Shown here piece by piece: positions 32,719 through 41,977 of a stretch of DNA of 41,977 nucleotides. The position numbers and the translations under genes were made by a program. Numbering within the stretch: the stretch's first letter is position 1; each line of letters opens with the position of its first letter. The stretch lies in assembly GCF_010894475.1 (NCBI RefSeq), contig NZ_JAAIYB010000012.1, positions 1 to 41,977 on the forward strand, given 5' to 3'. This DNA comes from Myxococcus vastator. GTDB lineage: Bacteria; Myxococcota; Myxococcia; Myxococcales; Myxococcaceae. Under the pieces are notes generated by a model that was given only the letters and a program-made list of their open reading frames with translations, did not search any database and was not told the DNA's origin.

Positions 32719-34182
32719 ATGACCTTTCGACGTTCGTCGCACCGCATGTCCTTTCGAACGTGGCTGGTGTGCCTCGTGTGTGTCTCCGCGCCCGCGTGGG
32801 GCTCGAACGGGGAGGACGGTGGGCCCGCCGAGCCCATGGGGCAGGAGGATGTCTTCCTGGAACTCCAATGGACAGTGGATGGTGACGATGAGACCTGGAT
32901 GGAGGCTTGTGCGTTCGCCCCGGGAGGGGAACTCTGGCGCTTATCCGGGTCGAACAGCGGCGCAGCGCTGAGCCACGGCTCGGAACTCTTCGCCCTCCGA
33001 CGCAATGACCAGGCCGTGTTGCGCTTCGGGCAGGTAGGAGCGCCTGAATTCGGCGGGGGGGCGCGCATCGACGAGAGCGAGCGCTGGCGGGTGCGCTGTG
33101 AGCAGGGCCGGATCGACATCGTGACTCCGGCCGTCCAGGTGTCGCTGCGAGTCGGGGCTTCGGAGCTCAAGCTCGACCCGCGCTTCTCGCGGCTCCTGCG
33201 CCCAGGGAGTCGCGAGTTCGGTGGACCGGCCGTGCAGTCGCTCGAGGAGGTCTTCGCTGCGTTGGCCTCCGGGATGGGGTTGGATACCGAAGGCGGCCCC
33301 TTTCGCGAGGGCGACTGGCAGGTGTCGGGGCTGAGGGAGGCGCTCAGCCGGGCACAGCTGCTGAACGTCGAGCGATTGCTCGCATCGGGCAATCTCGACC
33401 GGGCCCGCTCCGCTCTTCAAAGCCTGCCACCGGGGCCAGCCCTTCCCGAGCTGAGCAGTTGGACTTCGGCACTGAACCTCCGCCTGGAGGCCCTGCGCTC
33501 GAAGCCTCCGCTCATGCCCACGGGAGTCCGGAGGGTGGGCACCATCATGAGCCTGCCCGGACTGCTGCACGAGGACGACAACCCCATCCTCTTCTGGCGC
33601 CGCGCCCAGCTCTGCGTGCGGCAGGAGGCGTCAGCGCCGCCGCGCATGCGCTGCATTGATGCGCGAACCGGACGCTGGGAGAAAGAGGAGCCCTACCAGT
33701 CCCCCTATGGCGAGGGCTCGGGTGTCAGGTTCGAGTACCAGGGGGCGATTGGGTACTACAAGACCAAGGTCGTGACCCAAAGGTCGGAGACCGACCATGG
33801 AAACTGGTACGAGCCGGTCGTGGTGGCGCGAGGCAAAGGCGACCAGTTGGTGGTGGTGTCCGCCCAGGACCCGCGCCAGCACAGCGAGCTGCAGGGCCTC
33901 GACCTCTCCTCCGGACCGGGCTCCCTCCTCGCGGGAAGAAACCGGTACTACTTCTCGAAACCCGATGAACTCAGGTCCCTGAAGGTCGAAGGGCAGGCCT
34001 GGAGGTTCGTCGTTCCAGGTCCCCACGGCGAGGTGCACTGCGCGGCACACCCGCGGGTGTCGCCCAATGGGCGCTGGGCGGCATGCCCGGCCAGGCAGAA
34101 GGGAGGAGCGCCTACCTCGGACGCGGGCACTTCCTCCCGCTTCGACCTCTTTTTGTTCGAGCTCGCCCCCCGCGCTCCATGA
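32719..34182 (+). CDS. Secreted protein of unknown function
   Basis: The 487-residue product has a signal peptide (MTFRRSSHRMSFRTWLVCLV, cleavage near SAPAWGS). The mature part is acidic at first (EDGGPAEPMGQEDVFLELQW), then strand-rich with frequent W, Y and G. It includes GELWRLSGSNSG, the helical SREALSR-like stretch LREALSRAQLLNVERLLASG, and late ILFWRRAQLCVRQEA and GRWEKEEPYQSPYG segments reminiscent of a propeller. I recognise no family. Alternative starts are ATG 32698 or 32746; 32719 gives a full signal. It is transcribed away from nth and convergent with the EutBC gene. Possibly a lineage-specific predation or envelope protein, without support. Confidence 0.75.
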   Translation: MTFRRSSHRMSFRTWLVCLVCVSAPAWGSNGEDGGPAEPMGQEDVFLELQWTVDGDDETWMEACAFAPGGELWRLSGSNSGAALSHGSELFALRRNDQAVLRFGQVGAPEFGGGARIDESERWRVRCEQGRIDIVTPAVQVSLRVGASELKLDPRFSRLLRPGSREFGGPAVQSLEEVFAALASGMGLDTEGGPFREGDWQVSGLREALSRAQLLNVERLLASGNLDRARSALQSLPPGPALPELSSWTSALNLRLEALRSKPPLMPTGVRRVGTIMSLPGLLHEDDNPILFWRRAQLCVRQEASAPPRMRCIDARTGRWEKEEPYQSPYGEGSGVRFEYQGAIGYYKTKVVTQRSETDHGNWYEPVVVARGKGDQLVVVSAQDPRQHSELQGLDLSSGPGSLLAGRNRYYFSKPDELRSLKVEGQAWRFVVPGPHGEVHCAAHPRVSPNGRWAACPARQKGGAPTSDAGTSSRFDLFLFELAPRAP

Positions 34183-34467
34183 GACCGCATGGTCAATCAT
34201 CGTCCACTGGTTGTAGGGGCTCGAGGTTCAATTACGTGATGGGTTGCGGCCTGACGACGTCGTTCCACGCACCATGAAAATCGGCGGGCGTGATGTTGAG
34301 CGCCTTCATGCCGGTGCTCGAACTCGAACCGGCCACCGTTGAGCGACACGCCGGGACAGAAGGCCGAGCGGCGCGGGCAGAGCGGGAGTGGGAAGAAGCG
34401 CGGTGATAGGCCGGGACACAAAGGCCTGACACGCGCGCTCGTTGCCACGTCGTTGCGCCCCTGGACG
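34183..34467. other. Convergent intergenic region, no gene seen
   Basis: These 285 bases lie between the secreted protein and the EutBC fusion. A minus-strand frame with a GMKALNITPADFHGAWNDVV segment looks protein-like and might be the relic of a transposase or other gene end, but it has no start, no flanking repeats and no recognisable family. I see no strong hairpin. Confidence 0.3.
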
Positions 34468-36792
34468 TCACCCGCCCCGGGGCGCCAGTTGTTGGAGCAG
34501 CCGCACTGTCTCCGGCGCGGCCAGCGCGGGCGCATACGCCGTGAGCGCGACCCCGGACACCACGCGGGTAATGTTGTGGTCCACCTTGCCAGCCTGGGAC
34601 CAGACGGCCCCGGGAGGCGCGGTGATGTACGCGGAGAAGGTGTGGTGGCCGGTACCGGGCCGCTCGCCAATGACGTGGATGAGGGCCCGGTTCCGGGCCG
34701 TGTCCTCCAGGCCCGCGTACAGCGCCTCGCCCACGCGGTACCCCGCGCGCACACGCCCGGACGTGAGCACCAGGTGCTCCGGCGCGGGCTGGTACCCCGC
34801 GGCAATCAGCGCCGCGCGCAGCGCCTCCAGATAGGGCGCGAGCTGGCCCTCGTCCATGATGGCCAGCGCGTTGAGTCCGTCGGACACCATCAACTGCACG
34901 TCATACCGTCCCGCGTGCCGTGTCCTCAGCGCGCGCACGGTCTCCAGGGACGCGGCGTCGAGCTGCTCGCCTGTCTCCGGATGAAGGATGTACTCCGTCC
35001 GGTCCTGCGACTTCGACACCAGCCGCACGCCCTCCGGAACGGTGGTGATGAACGTGGGTGTCAGCTCCGTCCACAGGCTCTTCTTCGAGTCCGCGTAGAC
35101 ACGGCGCAGCTCCGCGTCCAGCGTGGGTTCCAGGTCCCACGGATGCTCACCGTATCCACGCGCCAAGGGCACGCCGCGCGCGCGAATCGCGGACAGCTGC
35201 TGCTCCGCGTCCGCCCGGATCTCCGCCTCCGGCCGGGTGTCACCCTTCGCGCGCAGGTACTGGAGGTAGACCCAGATCGGATCTCCGAAGTGCGAGGTGG
35301 GCTTCCCCTGCGCGTCGATGACGCCCAGGCGTTGGAAGAAGGCCCACATCCGGTCATCCACCTTGTAGCCGAACTGCTCGCGGATGCGGACGTGGTCCTG
35401 GAACCCGGTGGTGAGGTAGCCCAGCATCGGGTCGTTCTTCGTGGGCAGCGCCATGAGGTACGCCGGGTTCGCCGGCATGATGCGCTCGATGCACCAGTCC
35501 AGGTCGTCCAGTGACACGTCCATGTGCAGCGTGGAGCAGATGTCCAGGCCAATGGTGAGCCCGTGCAGCTTCCCCATGGCGATGTCTTCCAGGCAGCAGC
35601 GCACCAGCTGCTCGCGGGTGCGGAACACCTCCGGCCCGATGAAGCCCGCCACGTCGTTGAGGTGCACCCACGGCGCAGCGCCTTGTCTCGCTTGGGACAC
35701 CCGTTGGGACAGGGCCCTCGCGAAGCCGTACTTGCGCGACTCGTGGAGGACCATGTCGTAACCATGGCCGTGGCCGTTGGTGAAGTCCGCGCCCTGGCCC
35801 GTCTCGAAGTAGAGCCCGTAGGGGCCGGTGCGCTCGTCCGCATAGGCGAGCATCTTCTCCACGGAGATGTCGAAGGTCGCGTTGGCGCTGTCGCTGCCAG
35901 CGATGCTCTGGAACCAGACGCCCGTGGTGCCGGGCTGCCGCCGCTCCACCTCCGCCTGCACGTCGACATGGGACAGCACGCAGTGGGGCAGCACGTCCGT
36001 CAGCCCGAAGGTCACCAGCACCTCGAGCAGCGCGGATTCGATGGCGGCCACGGACTCCGGCGAGGAGGACACCGGGTTGCACCCGAGCACCACGTCACCC
36101 ACCGCGTACGAGAAGCCGTCGAACACCTGCCAGCGGATGTCGTCCACGTTGTCGGTGGGCGAGTTGGGCTGGATGCGTGCTCCCATGTAGCCGCGCGCGC
36201 CCACCTGGCTGCCCGGCAGCGGGTTGAACACCTTTCTTCCCAGCGCGATGAGCTCCGCGTCGCTCATCAACTTGACGACGCAGCCAATGGCGTCGCTGCC
36301 CAGGCCGGGGCTGATGGCCTGGATGGCGGCCTCCTCGGACTCCAGCAGGAAGCGCCGCAGCCGTCCCAGCGTCCAGTCCGCCGTCTGCGCTGTCGCCAGC
36401 GGATCCTCGGCCTCCAGGCTCAGCGCGTGCAACGCGTCCTGGTGCAGCGGGTGTCGCCGCACGTCGGCCAGCCGCGTGTGCCCCAGGAGCCTGCGCGCAT
36501 TCGAACGCGAGTGCTCATCCGCGGCGGCGACGCCCACCAGCGCGTCGCCCTCCTTGAAGGTGTTGGCCGCGCCGAGCACTTGCTTGTAGAGCGTTTCGTC
36601 GAAGCCGCCCCGGAGCCGCTGGACGTAGCCGAAGACGTCCTCACCCGGCTTCACGTCGGGGATGTAGACGCCCTCCGGCGGGGGCGTGGGTGACGGATTT
36701 CTCCGGCAGCCCAGGACGGAGACGGCCGCGCCTCCGACCATCGCGGTCAGCACGGCGCGCCGGTGCAGCAGGAACCTCGGGTCCAGGTGCAT
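34468..36792 (-). CDS. Ethanolamine ammonia-lyase with EutB and EutC fused, N-terminal Tat/lipoprotein-like signal
   Basis: A 774-residue single chain. Residues ~50-510 match EutB: the ethanolamine-binding residues are conserved by motif as R206 and Q208 (GARIQPN), N239 (GCNPV), E330 (YFETGQG) and D417 (GLDICST), equivalent to E. coli R160, Q162, N193, E287 and D362. Residues ~600-774 match EutC: SDGLNALAIMDEG at 637, LTSGRVRAGYRVGE, VIGERPGTGHHTFSAYIT and VDHNITRVVSG. The enzyme splits ethanolamine to acetaldehyde and ammonia using adenosylcobalamin. The N-terminus is odd: HRRAVLTAMVGGAAVSVLGC has a twin-arginine (R11-R12), a hydrophobic core and a lipobox-like C29, then a Pro-rich linker. 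An excellent GAGGGAG ribosome-binding site fixes this start. No other eut or microcompartment gene is nearby. Catalysis is likely, the location is inference. Confidence 0.9.
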   Translation of the reverse strand: MHLDPRFLLHRRAVLTAMVGGAAVSVLGCRRNPSPTPPPEGVYIPDVKPGEDVFGYVQRLRGGFDETLYKQVLGAANTFKEGDALVGVAAADEHSRSNARRLLGHTRLADVRRHPLHQDALHALSLEAEDPLATAQTADWTLGRLRRFLLESEEAAIQAISPGLGSDAIGCVVKLMSDAELIALGRKVFNPLPGSQVGARGYMGARIQPNSPTDNVDDIRWQVFDGFSYAVGDVVLGCNPVSSSPESVAAIESALLEVLVTFGLTDVLPHCVLSHVDVQAEVERRQPGTTGVWFQSIAGSDSANATFDISVEKMLAYADERTGPYGLYFETGQGADFTNGHGHGYDMVLHESRKYGFARALSQRVSQARQGAAPWVHLNDVAGFIGPEVFRTREQLVRCCLEDIAMGKLHGLTIGLDICSTLHMDVSLDDLDWCIERIMPANPAYLMALPTKNDPMLGYLTTGFQDHVRIREQFGYKVDDRMWAFFQRLGVIDAQGKPTSHFGDPIWVYLQYLRAKGDTRPEAEIRADAEQQLSAIRARGVPLARGYGEHPWDLEPTLDAELRRVYADSKKSLWTELTPTFITTVPEGVRLVSKSQDRTEYILHPETGEQLDAASLETVRALRTRHAGRYDVQLMVSDGLNALAIMDEGQLAPYLEALRAALIAAGYQPAPEHLVLTSGRVRAGYRVGEALYAGLEDTARNRALIHVIGERPGTGHHTFSAYITAPPGAVWSQAGKVDHNITRVVSGVALTAYAPALAAPETVRLLQQLAPRGG

Positions 36793-37042
36793 GGTTCTCC
36801 CTCGCTCAGGACTCGCCTGGCGGCAGGGAACACCCGTCATCCCGCCGCGCACAAGCAGGGCGCTGGCGCCGCCGCGTGTCGCTGTAGGGCGCCCAACGGA
36901 GCGCTCCGGCTGGGGTCTGAGCGCTCCCGCGAGGTTTGGACAATTGGCCCCCGTGCGGGCTGCGCGCGCATCCCTGGACGGGCGCTGCCGCTGCGCCTAG
37001 GGTCCGCGCGCATCCACTTCTCTCCCCCCGAGTGAGAACACC

Positions 37043-37936
<894 letters not shown>

Positions 37937-38027
37937 AACGGCGGACGCTGAAGCGGCGCGGACGCCCTGGGAATACCCATCCAGGGTGATGGCCGGTGGA
38001 AGGGGTCTCGTGTTCTAGGCCTCTTCC

Positions 38028-38444
38028 ATGCCGAACCTCTCCGCGTCCCTCCTCATCGCGCTCGCGAGCCTGGCGCTGGGCTGCTCCAGCGGCGCCACGA
38101 GCACTGTCCGCCGTCGCGCAACCTCCACGCCCGCGCCAGCCCCCGCCACGGCGTGTCTCGACACCATCTCATGTTGCCTCCAGCGTCATCCAACGCAACC
38201 CGAGCTGTGCGGCCTCTCCGCCTCGGAAGCCGTCGTCTACCTGTCGGAAATCCGGGCCGTGACGAAGGAGCGCGAGGCGAGCCGGGACGACGGCGCGAAT
38301 GCTGGATGGAAGCGGCGCTGCGTGGACACCCATGCCCGGTGCAAGGAGGCAGGGAGGAGACGTTGGGCGGGAGACTGCTACGCCTGTTTCGTCCGCTGCG
38401 AGCGCGAGCGGGAATGGCCCTCCGACAGGTGTCATCGGCGATAG
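38028..38444 (+). CDS. Small cysteine-rich lipoprotein
   Basis: The 138-residue protein has a signal ending LALGC (C19). After a Pro/Ala-rich linker come ACLDTISCCLQRHPTQPELC and a helix (SASEAVVYLSEIRAVTKERE). It ends with WKRRCVDTHARCKEA, then GDCYACFVRCEREREWPSDR and a last Cys, eight cysteines in this C-terminal half. The WK.RC..T...C....W.G.CY.CF..CE....WP.D.C pattern is one I associate with myxobacterial small lipoproteins, often near putative effector genes; no family name can be given. It is 91 bp downstream of menB in the same direction. Its stop lies 8 bp from that of the haemolysin III gene. Confidence 0.75.
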   Translation: MPNLSASLLIALASLALGCSSGATSTVRRRATSTPAPAPATACLDTISCCLQRHPTQPELCGLSASEAVVYLSEIRAVTKEREASRDDGANAGWKRRCVDTHARCKEAGRRRWAGDCYACFVRCEREREWPSDRCHRR

Positions 38445-38452
38445 CGCTGGCG

Positions 38453-39154
38453 TCAGGCGCCGCCCACGATGTCCACGATGACGGCGTAGTGCACGCCCGC
38501 CGCGGCCACGACGAGCAGGTGGAAGATTTCGTGGTAGCCGAAGACAGTGGGAAGCGGGTCGGGCCAGCGGCGCGCGTAGATGACCGCGCCCACGGCGTAG
38601 AGCACGCCGCCCAGCACGAGCCACGCGACGCGCCCGGAGCCAATCACCTCCGGGAGTCGCAGCATCACCGGCGCGGCCACGGCACCCAGCGCGACGTAGA
38701 GCGCGGAGCGCATCCCCCGCGAGGTGTGCACCCCCAGGAGCGTGAGGCCCGCGCCCGTCAGCGCGGCGATCCACATCAACCAGAGCAGATACCGGCTGGT
38801 GTCACCCGTGGTGTCCAGCGTGGCCATGGGGGTGAATGAGCCCGCGATGAGGATGTAGATGGCCGCGTGGTCGAAGCGCTGGATGCGCCGGTACGCGTCC
38901 ATGCCCCAGGTGAAGCGGTGGTAGGTAGCGCTCACGCCGAACATCAGCACCAGGCTGCCGCCGAACACGAGGTCGGCCACATACTGGGGGCCTCGCGCCG
39001 GCAGCAGCGCCAGCTGGATGCACCCGCACAGCGCCGCCACGAAGGCCGCGGCGTGGGAGACGCCTCGCAGCCGGGGCTTGACGCTCTCGATGAGGAGCAG
39101 GGTATCGGTGCCATCTCGGGACGCCATGAGCTGCTCGTAATCATCGCAGGTCAT
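38453..39154 (-). CDS. Haemolysin III / PAQR family membrane protein
   Basis: About 233 residues with seven hydrophobic segments. PAQR/haemolysin III motifs are present: GVSATYHRFTW (S..YH), RIQRFDHAAIYILIAGSFTP (DH.aIy.liags.tP) and the last helix pair VFGYHEIFHLLVVAAAGVHY with the metal-binding histidines (H in YHEIFH). Members are putative Zn-dependent membrane hydrolases. The start was placed at ATG 39154 (MTCDDYEQLM); ATG 39127 is as plausible and neither has a strong ribosome-binding site. It is preceded, divergently, by the TIM-barrel-like gene. Confidence 0.9.
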   Translation of the reverse strand: MTCDDYEQLMASRDGTDTLLLIESVKPRLRGVSHAAAFVAALCGCIQLALLPARGPQYVADLVFGGSLVLMFGVSATYHRFTWGMDAYRRIQRFDHAAIYILIAGSFTPMATLDTTGDTSRYLLWLMWIAALTGAGLTLLGVHTSRGMRSALYVALGAVAAPVMLRLPEVIGSGRVAWLVLGGVLYAVGAVIYARRWPDPLPTVFGYHEIFHLLVVAAAGVHYAVIVDIVGGA

Positions 39155-39369
39155 CACCGCGTCAGCGCGCGGGACATCCCGTCCACCTTCTGACGCCCGG
39201 AGCGCCCGAGCGTCCAGCACCGCGCGATGGAATCGCTTGCGGGTATCGAGGTCCGGGACGCGCGGATGGACGTGATCGAACAGCCGGCCCTCGTGGAGCG
39301 CCCCGCGGCGCCTCCAGGGTGGTATGGCGCACTGTCCCCCAGCGGTGCTTAGGGAGGCGCGAGGCCGAC

Positions 39370-40317
39370 ATGAAACCTCACATGCTGACCTTCTTTTGCG
39401 AGTTGGAGGCGGCGCCGCTGCGCGAGCTGTTCGCCACGCCTGGCGTCGTGGAGGACCTGGCGGCGCTGGAGGCCGGGGTGAGCCTGGGCTTGCTCGACCT
39501 GGGGCCGGAGCGGGCCCAGGTGGTCCAGCGGCTGAACCGGGTGGGCATTCCCGTCACGGCGTGGCTGCTGCTGCCCACCGACGAGGGCTACTGGTTCCAT
39601 GCAGGCAACGTGGCGCAGGCCACGGCGCGCTACGAGGCCTTCCAGGCCTGGACAGCCGAGCACGGCTTGACGTGGGAGGGCGTGGGGCTGGACATCGAGC
39701 CGGACATCCGCGAGCTGCGGCGGTGGATGGAGGGCGGGTGGCGGCAGTTGGGCGAAATCCTGCCCAGGCTCGTGCAGGGGCGCCGCGTCCGGGATGCGCG
39801 GGCAGGGTACGCGCGGCTGATGGAGCGCATCCGCGCGGACGGCCACCGGGTGGATGCCTACCAGTTCCCCATCATCGTGGACGAGCGGGAGTCCCGCTCC
39901 ACGCTGGTGCAGCGGCTGGTGGGGGTGCTCGACCTGCCGGCGGACCGCGAGGTCCTCATGCTCTACACCAGCTTCCTGCGGCCCTACGGCCCCTCCGTGC
40001 TCTGGAGCTACGGGCCCGGAAGTCAGTCCCTGGCGGTGGGCGTCACGGGCGGCGGGGTGGAGCTGCCCGGCGCCTTCGCCGCGAAGCCCCTGGATTGGAC
40101 GGAGTTCTCGCGCGACCTGCGTCTGGCTGTGCGCTGGACGCATGACCTCCACGTCTTCAGCCTGGAGGGCTGCGTCCAGCAGGGCTTCCTGAACCGGCTC
40201 CGCGCCTTCGACTGGGATGCGCCCGTCACCCCGCCAGCGACGGCGGCGCGCCGCGTGGATGCCGTGAGGCGCGCGGCCAGGCTGCTCCTCCGCACGAGCG
40301 CCTGGGTCCTTCGTTGA
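39370..40317 (+). CDS. Hypothetical protein with TIM-barrel/glycosidase-like features
   Basis: The 315-residue protein starts at MKPHMLTFFCELEAAP, after GGGAGGCGCGAGG. The segments VSLGLLDLGPERAQVVQRLN, GIPVTAWLLLPTDEGYWFHA, WEGVGLDIEPDIRELRRWM, VDAYQFPIIVDERES and EVLMLYTSFLRPYG alternate strand and helix as in a TIM barrel. GLDIEPD resembles the catalytic strand of GH18-like barrels (DxDxE), but lacks the exact spacing. No signal peptide. A C-terminal basic helix ends the chain. I do not recognise a named family; a carbohydrate- or lipid-related hydrolase is one possibility. Confidence 0.72.
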   Translation: MKPHMLTFFCELEAAPLRELFATPGVVEDLAALEAGVSLGLLDLGPERAQVVQRLNRVGIPVTAWLLLPTDEGYWFHAGNVAQATARYEAFQAWTAEHGLTWEGVGLDIEPDIRELRRWMEGGWRQLGEILPRLVQGRRVRDARAGYARLMERIRADGHRVDAYQFPIIVDERESRSTLVQRLVGVLDLPADREVLMLYTSFLRPYGPSVLWSYGPGSQSLAVGVTGGGVELPGAFAAKPLDWTEFSRDLRLAVRWTHDLHVFSLEGCVQQGFLNRLRAFDWDAPVTPPATAARRVDAVRRAARLLLRTSAWVLR

Positions 40318-40464
40318 AGGACGGACGGGCGGACAGCCCGGTAGCCGCCGTGCGTCATCGCCGTGGCGTGGCGCATCGCGATTGACGCTCGGGGAGGGCG
40401 GGGGTGTCATGCGCCCCGGCCACCTCCACCCGATGCCCGGCGTCCCTTCCGGGCTGGGAGCCTC

Positions 40465-41977
40465 ATGTCCGCTCTTCGCATGACGTCCAAGCTGCTCGGC
40501 GCGCTGCTGCTGTCCGCGAGCACGCTCCACGCGGCACCCTCATGGGCCGCCGCGCCCGCCTCCACGCCCGTCGCCGTGCCCAACGGGAACTTCGAGATTG
40601 CGGGAGGCGCCGGCGCGCTCCCCGCGTTCTGGAAGGCTCGAGGCCGGGGGAAGGCGTCCGGAAGCGCCGCGGCGAAGGTGGAGGGCGCTCGCGGGCTGGC
40701 CATCGAAAATCCGGTGGGCGGCGCCGAGACGACGGTGGAGTCCGAGGCGATGAAGCTCCAGGTGGGCCAGCTCTACCGGCTCAGCGCCTGGGTCCGCACT
40801 CGAGGCGTCCAGGCGGACCCGCAGGCGCGCTACCCCACGGCGCACGGCGCCTGCCTGTCGATGAAGAGCTTCCCCTTCACCAACTGCTCGCCCGCGCCCG
40901 CGACGGAGGCGGGAGGCCGCGCGTCGGTGCTCTTCTTCGCCACCCAGGCTTCGGACCGGGTGCAGCTCCACCTGGGCCGCAACGGCAAGGCCACGGGCAC
41001 CGCCTGGTTCGACGACGTCCGCATGGAGAAGGTGGACGACATCACCGCCTACATCCCGCTGGAGTCGGTGCGCTGGGCCGGCAAGGGCTTCCGCTATGAC
41101 GAGGGCGGGTGGATCTACGTCCACATCGAGGGCGAGCCCTACGAGCGGGGCCACCAGTTCGGCCGGCTGGTGCCAGGGGAAATCGTCCGCTACATGGAGA
41201 AGCTCGGCATCGAGAAGGACAAGACGGACGCCTCCAAGGGGTGGAACCACCGGCGGCTGCTCGCGGACGCGCTCTTCCTGCGCAAGTACGACACGGAGTT
41301 CCTGGAGGAGATGAAGGGCATCGCGGACGGCGCCAACCAGGCGGGCGCGAAGTTCAAGGACCGCGAGCTGGACCTGCTGGACATCGTCACGCTCAACTCC
41401 GCCGTGGACGCGGGGCAGCTCGCCGAGGCGAACCGGGCCACGGGCACGCCGCTCACCGGCCGCACCTTCCTCAAGGCGGAGGAGGACGCGGCGCGGGCGG
41501 GGAAGGGGGACCACTGCTCCTCCTTCGTGGCCACCCAATCCGCCACCCCGGATGGCCGCGCCATCATGGGGCAGATCTTCATGTGGGGCGGCTACACGGG
41601 CGTCCACTGGGACGTGGTGCTGGACGTGAAGCCCACCAGGGGCCACCGCTTCGTGATGCAGACCTTCCCCGGGGGCATCCACAGCGGCGCGGACTGGTAC
41701 GTCAACGCCGCCGGCATCGTCATTGGCGAGACGACGGTGGGCCAGTCGCCGTTCGACATGAACGGCACGCCCCAGAGCAACCGCATCCGCAAGGCCGCGC
41801 AGTACGCGTCGTCCATCGACGACGTCGCCCGCATCATGAAGGACGGCAACAACGGCCTCTACACCAACGACTGGACGCTGGCGGACACGAAGACGGACGA
41901 GGGCGCGTGTCTGTTGCTGGGCACGAAGAAGACGCGCCTGTGGCGCACCGGCGGCAAGGGGCGGGCCGGGGACACAC
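40465..41977 (+). CDS. Secreted C45-family acyltransferase/peptidase with N-terminal carbohydrate-binding-like domain, 3' end off the window
   Basis: Open from ATG 40465 (after GGGAG) to the window edge, so the C-terminus is missing; 504 codons are visible. A signal peptide (MSALRMTSKLLGALLLSAST, cleavage near SWA) is followed by residues ~40-195 with NGNFEIAGGAGALPAFWK, LYRLSAWVRTRGV and GTAWFDDVRMEKV, typical of a beta-sandwich carbohydrate-binding module. The catalytic part begins YVHIEGEPYERGHQFGRLVP, includes EEMKGIADGANQAG, and has GDHCSSFVATQSATPDGR. This is the isopenicillin acyltransferase-like (C45) site with nucleophile C351, expected after autocleavage at H350/C351. An amidase or acyl transfer role in the envelope is likely. 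Substrate unknown. Confidence 0.85.
   Translation, partial: MSALRMTSKLLGALLLSASTLHAAPSWAAAPASTPVAVPNGNFEIAGGAGALPAFWKARGRGKASGSAAAKVEGARGLAIENPVGGAETTVESEAMKLQVGQLYRLSAWVRTRGVQADPQARYPTAHGACLSMKSFPFTNCSPAPATEAGGRASVLFFATQASDRVQLHLGRNGKATGTAWFDDVRMEKVDDITAYIPLESVRWAGKGFRYDEGGWIYVHIEGEPYERGHQFGRLVPGEIVRYMEKLGIEKDKTDASKGWNHRRLLADALFLRKYDTEFLEEMKGIADGANQAGAKFKDRELDLLDIVTLNSAVDAGQLAEANRATGTPLTGRTFLKAEEDAARAGKGDHCSSFVATQSATPDGRAIMGQIFMWGGYTGVHWDVVLDVKPTRGHRFVMQTFPGGIHSGADWYVNAAGIVIGETTVGQSPFDMNGTPQSNRIRKAAQYASSIDDVARIMKDGNNGLYTNDWTLADTKTDEGACLLLGTKKTRLWRTGGKGRAGDT

Noticed and set aside
34197-34805. A minus-strand 202-codon frame overlapping the EutC part
   Set aside because: It is out of frame with the clear EutBC fusion and mostly Arg/Pro/Ser/Thr.
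37965-37986. CCCTGG...CCAGGG hairpin after menB
   Set aside because: Only six pairs with a 10-nt loop; too weak to call a terminator at this G+C content.

Overview
The window is about 42 kb of very high G+C DNA with strong G/C bias at third codon positions, which fills the antisense strand with long spurious ORFs. The gene content suggests a predatory, secretory delta-proteobacterium of the Myxococcus/Corallococcus type. Indicators are several small cysteine-rich secreted or lipoproteins, a secreted S9A prolyl oligopeptidase, a hybrid sensor kinase, a PQQ-type dehydrogenase with haem motifs, and a C45 acyltransferase. The taxonomic call is inference from gene style. I saw no rRNA, tRNA, CRISPR array or intact insertion sequence. 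Thirty-one protein genes are supported; the first and last run off the window.

Layout. 1-4.8 kb: a StyA-type flavin monooxygenase (minus, cut by the left edge), a two-domain protein with a C-terminal TIR-like/deoxyribosyltransferase-like domain (plus), a D-threonine aldolase/D-serine dehydratase family enzyme (minus) and an AlkZ/YcaQ-type winged-helix protein with a QxQ motif (plus). 4.86-7.69 kb: a translationally coupled pair, a DUF262 protein followed by a HipA-type kinase with no HipB; this is my best candidate for an undescribed conflict or toxin module. 8-13.7 kb: a repeat lipoprotein, a prolyl oligopeptidase, a DacB-type peptidase, and an RdgC-like protein overlapping a second gene that looks like the missing C-terminal part of RdgC. 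13.7-17.6 kb: a VTT-domain membrane protein and a GAF protein (overlapping, minus), a hybrid histidine kinase (plus) and a triple-repeat secreted protein (minus).

17.9-24.5 kb: a GSDH-type dehydrogenase with two CxxCH motifs, an EEP-fold hydrolase, an outer-envelope lipoprotein, a methyltransferase and an AraC-type regulator. 24.5-32.5 kb: a minus-strand run, read in transcription order as nth (endonuclease III), a DUF418 membrane protein, a spore-photoproduct-lyase-like radical SAM protein, xdhC and a single-chain xanthine dehydrogenase; the last two overlap by ATGA. 32.7-42 kb: a secreted protein of unknown function, an ethanolamine ammonia-lyase with both subunits fused behind an apparent Tat/lipoprotein signal, menB, a Cys-rich lipoprotein, a haemolysin III/PAQR membrane protein, a TIM-barrel-like protein, and a secreted C45 acyltransferase cut by the right edge.

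Most genes are single units separated by divergent or convergent junctions. The clear co-expressed pairs are DUF262-HipA, rdgC and its partner, GAF-VTT, and xdhC-xdh. The most unusual observations are the DUF262-HipA pair, the exported-looking EutBC fusion, the split RdgC, the TIR-like protein and the spore-photoproduct-lyase homologue.
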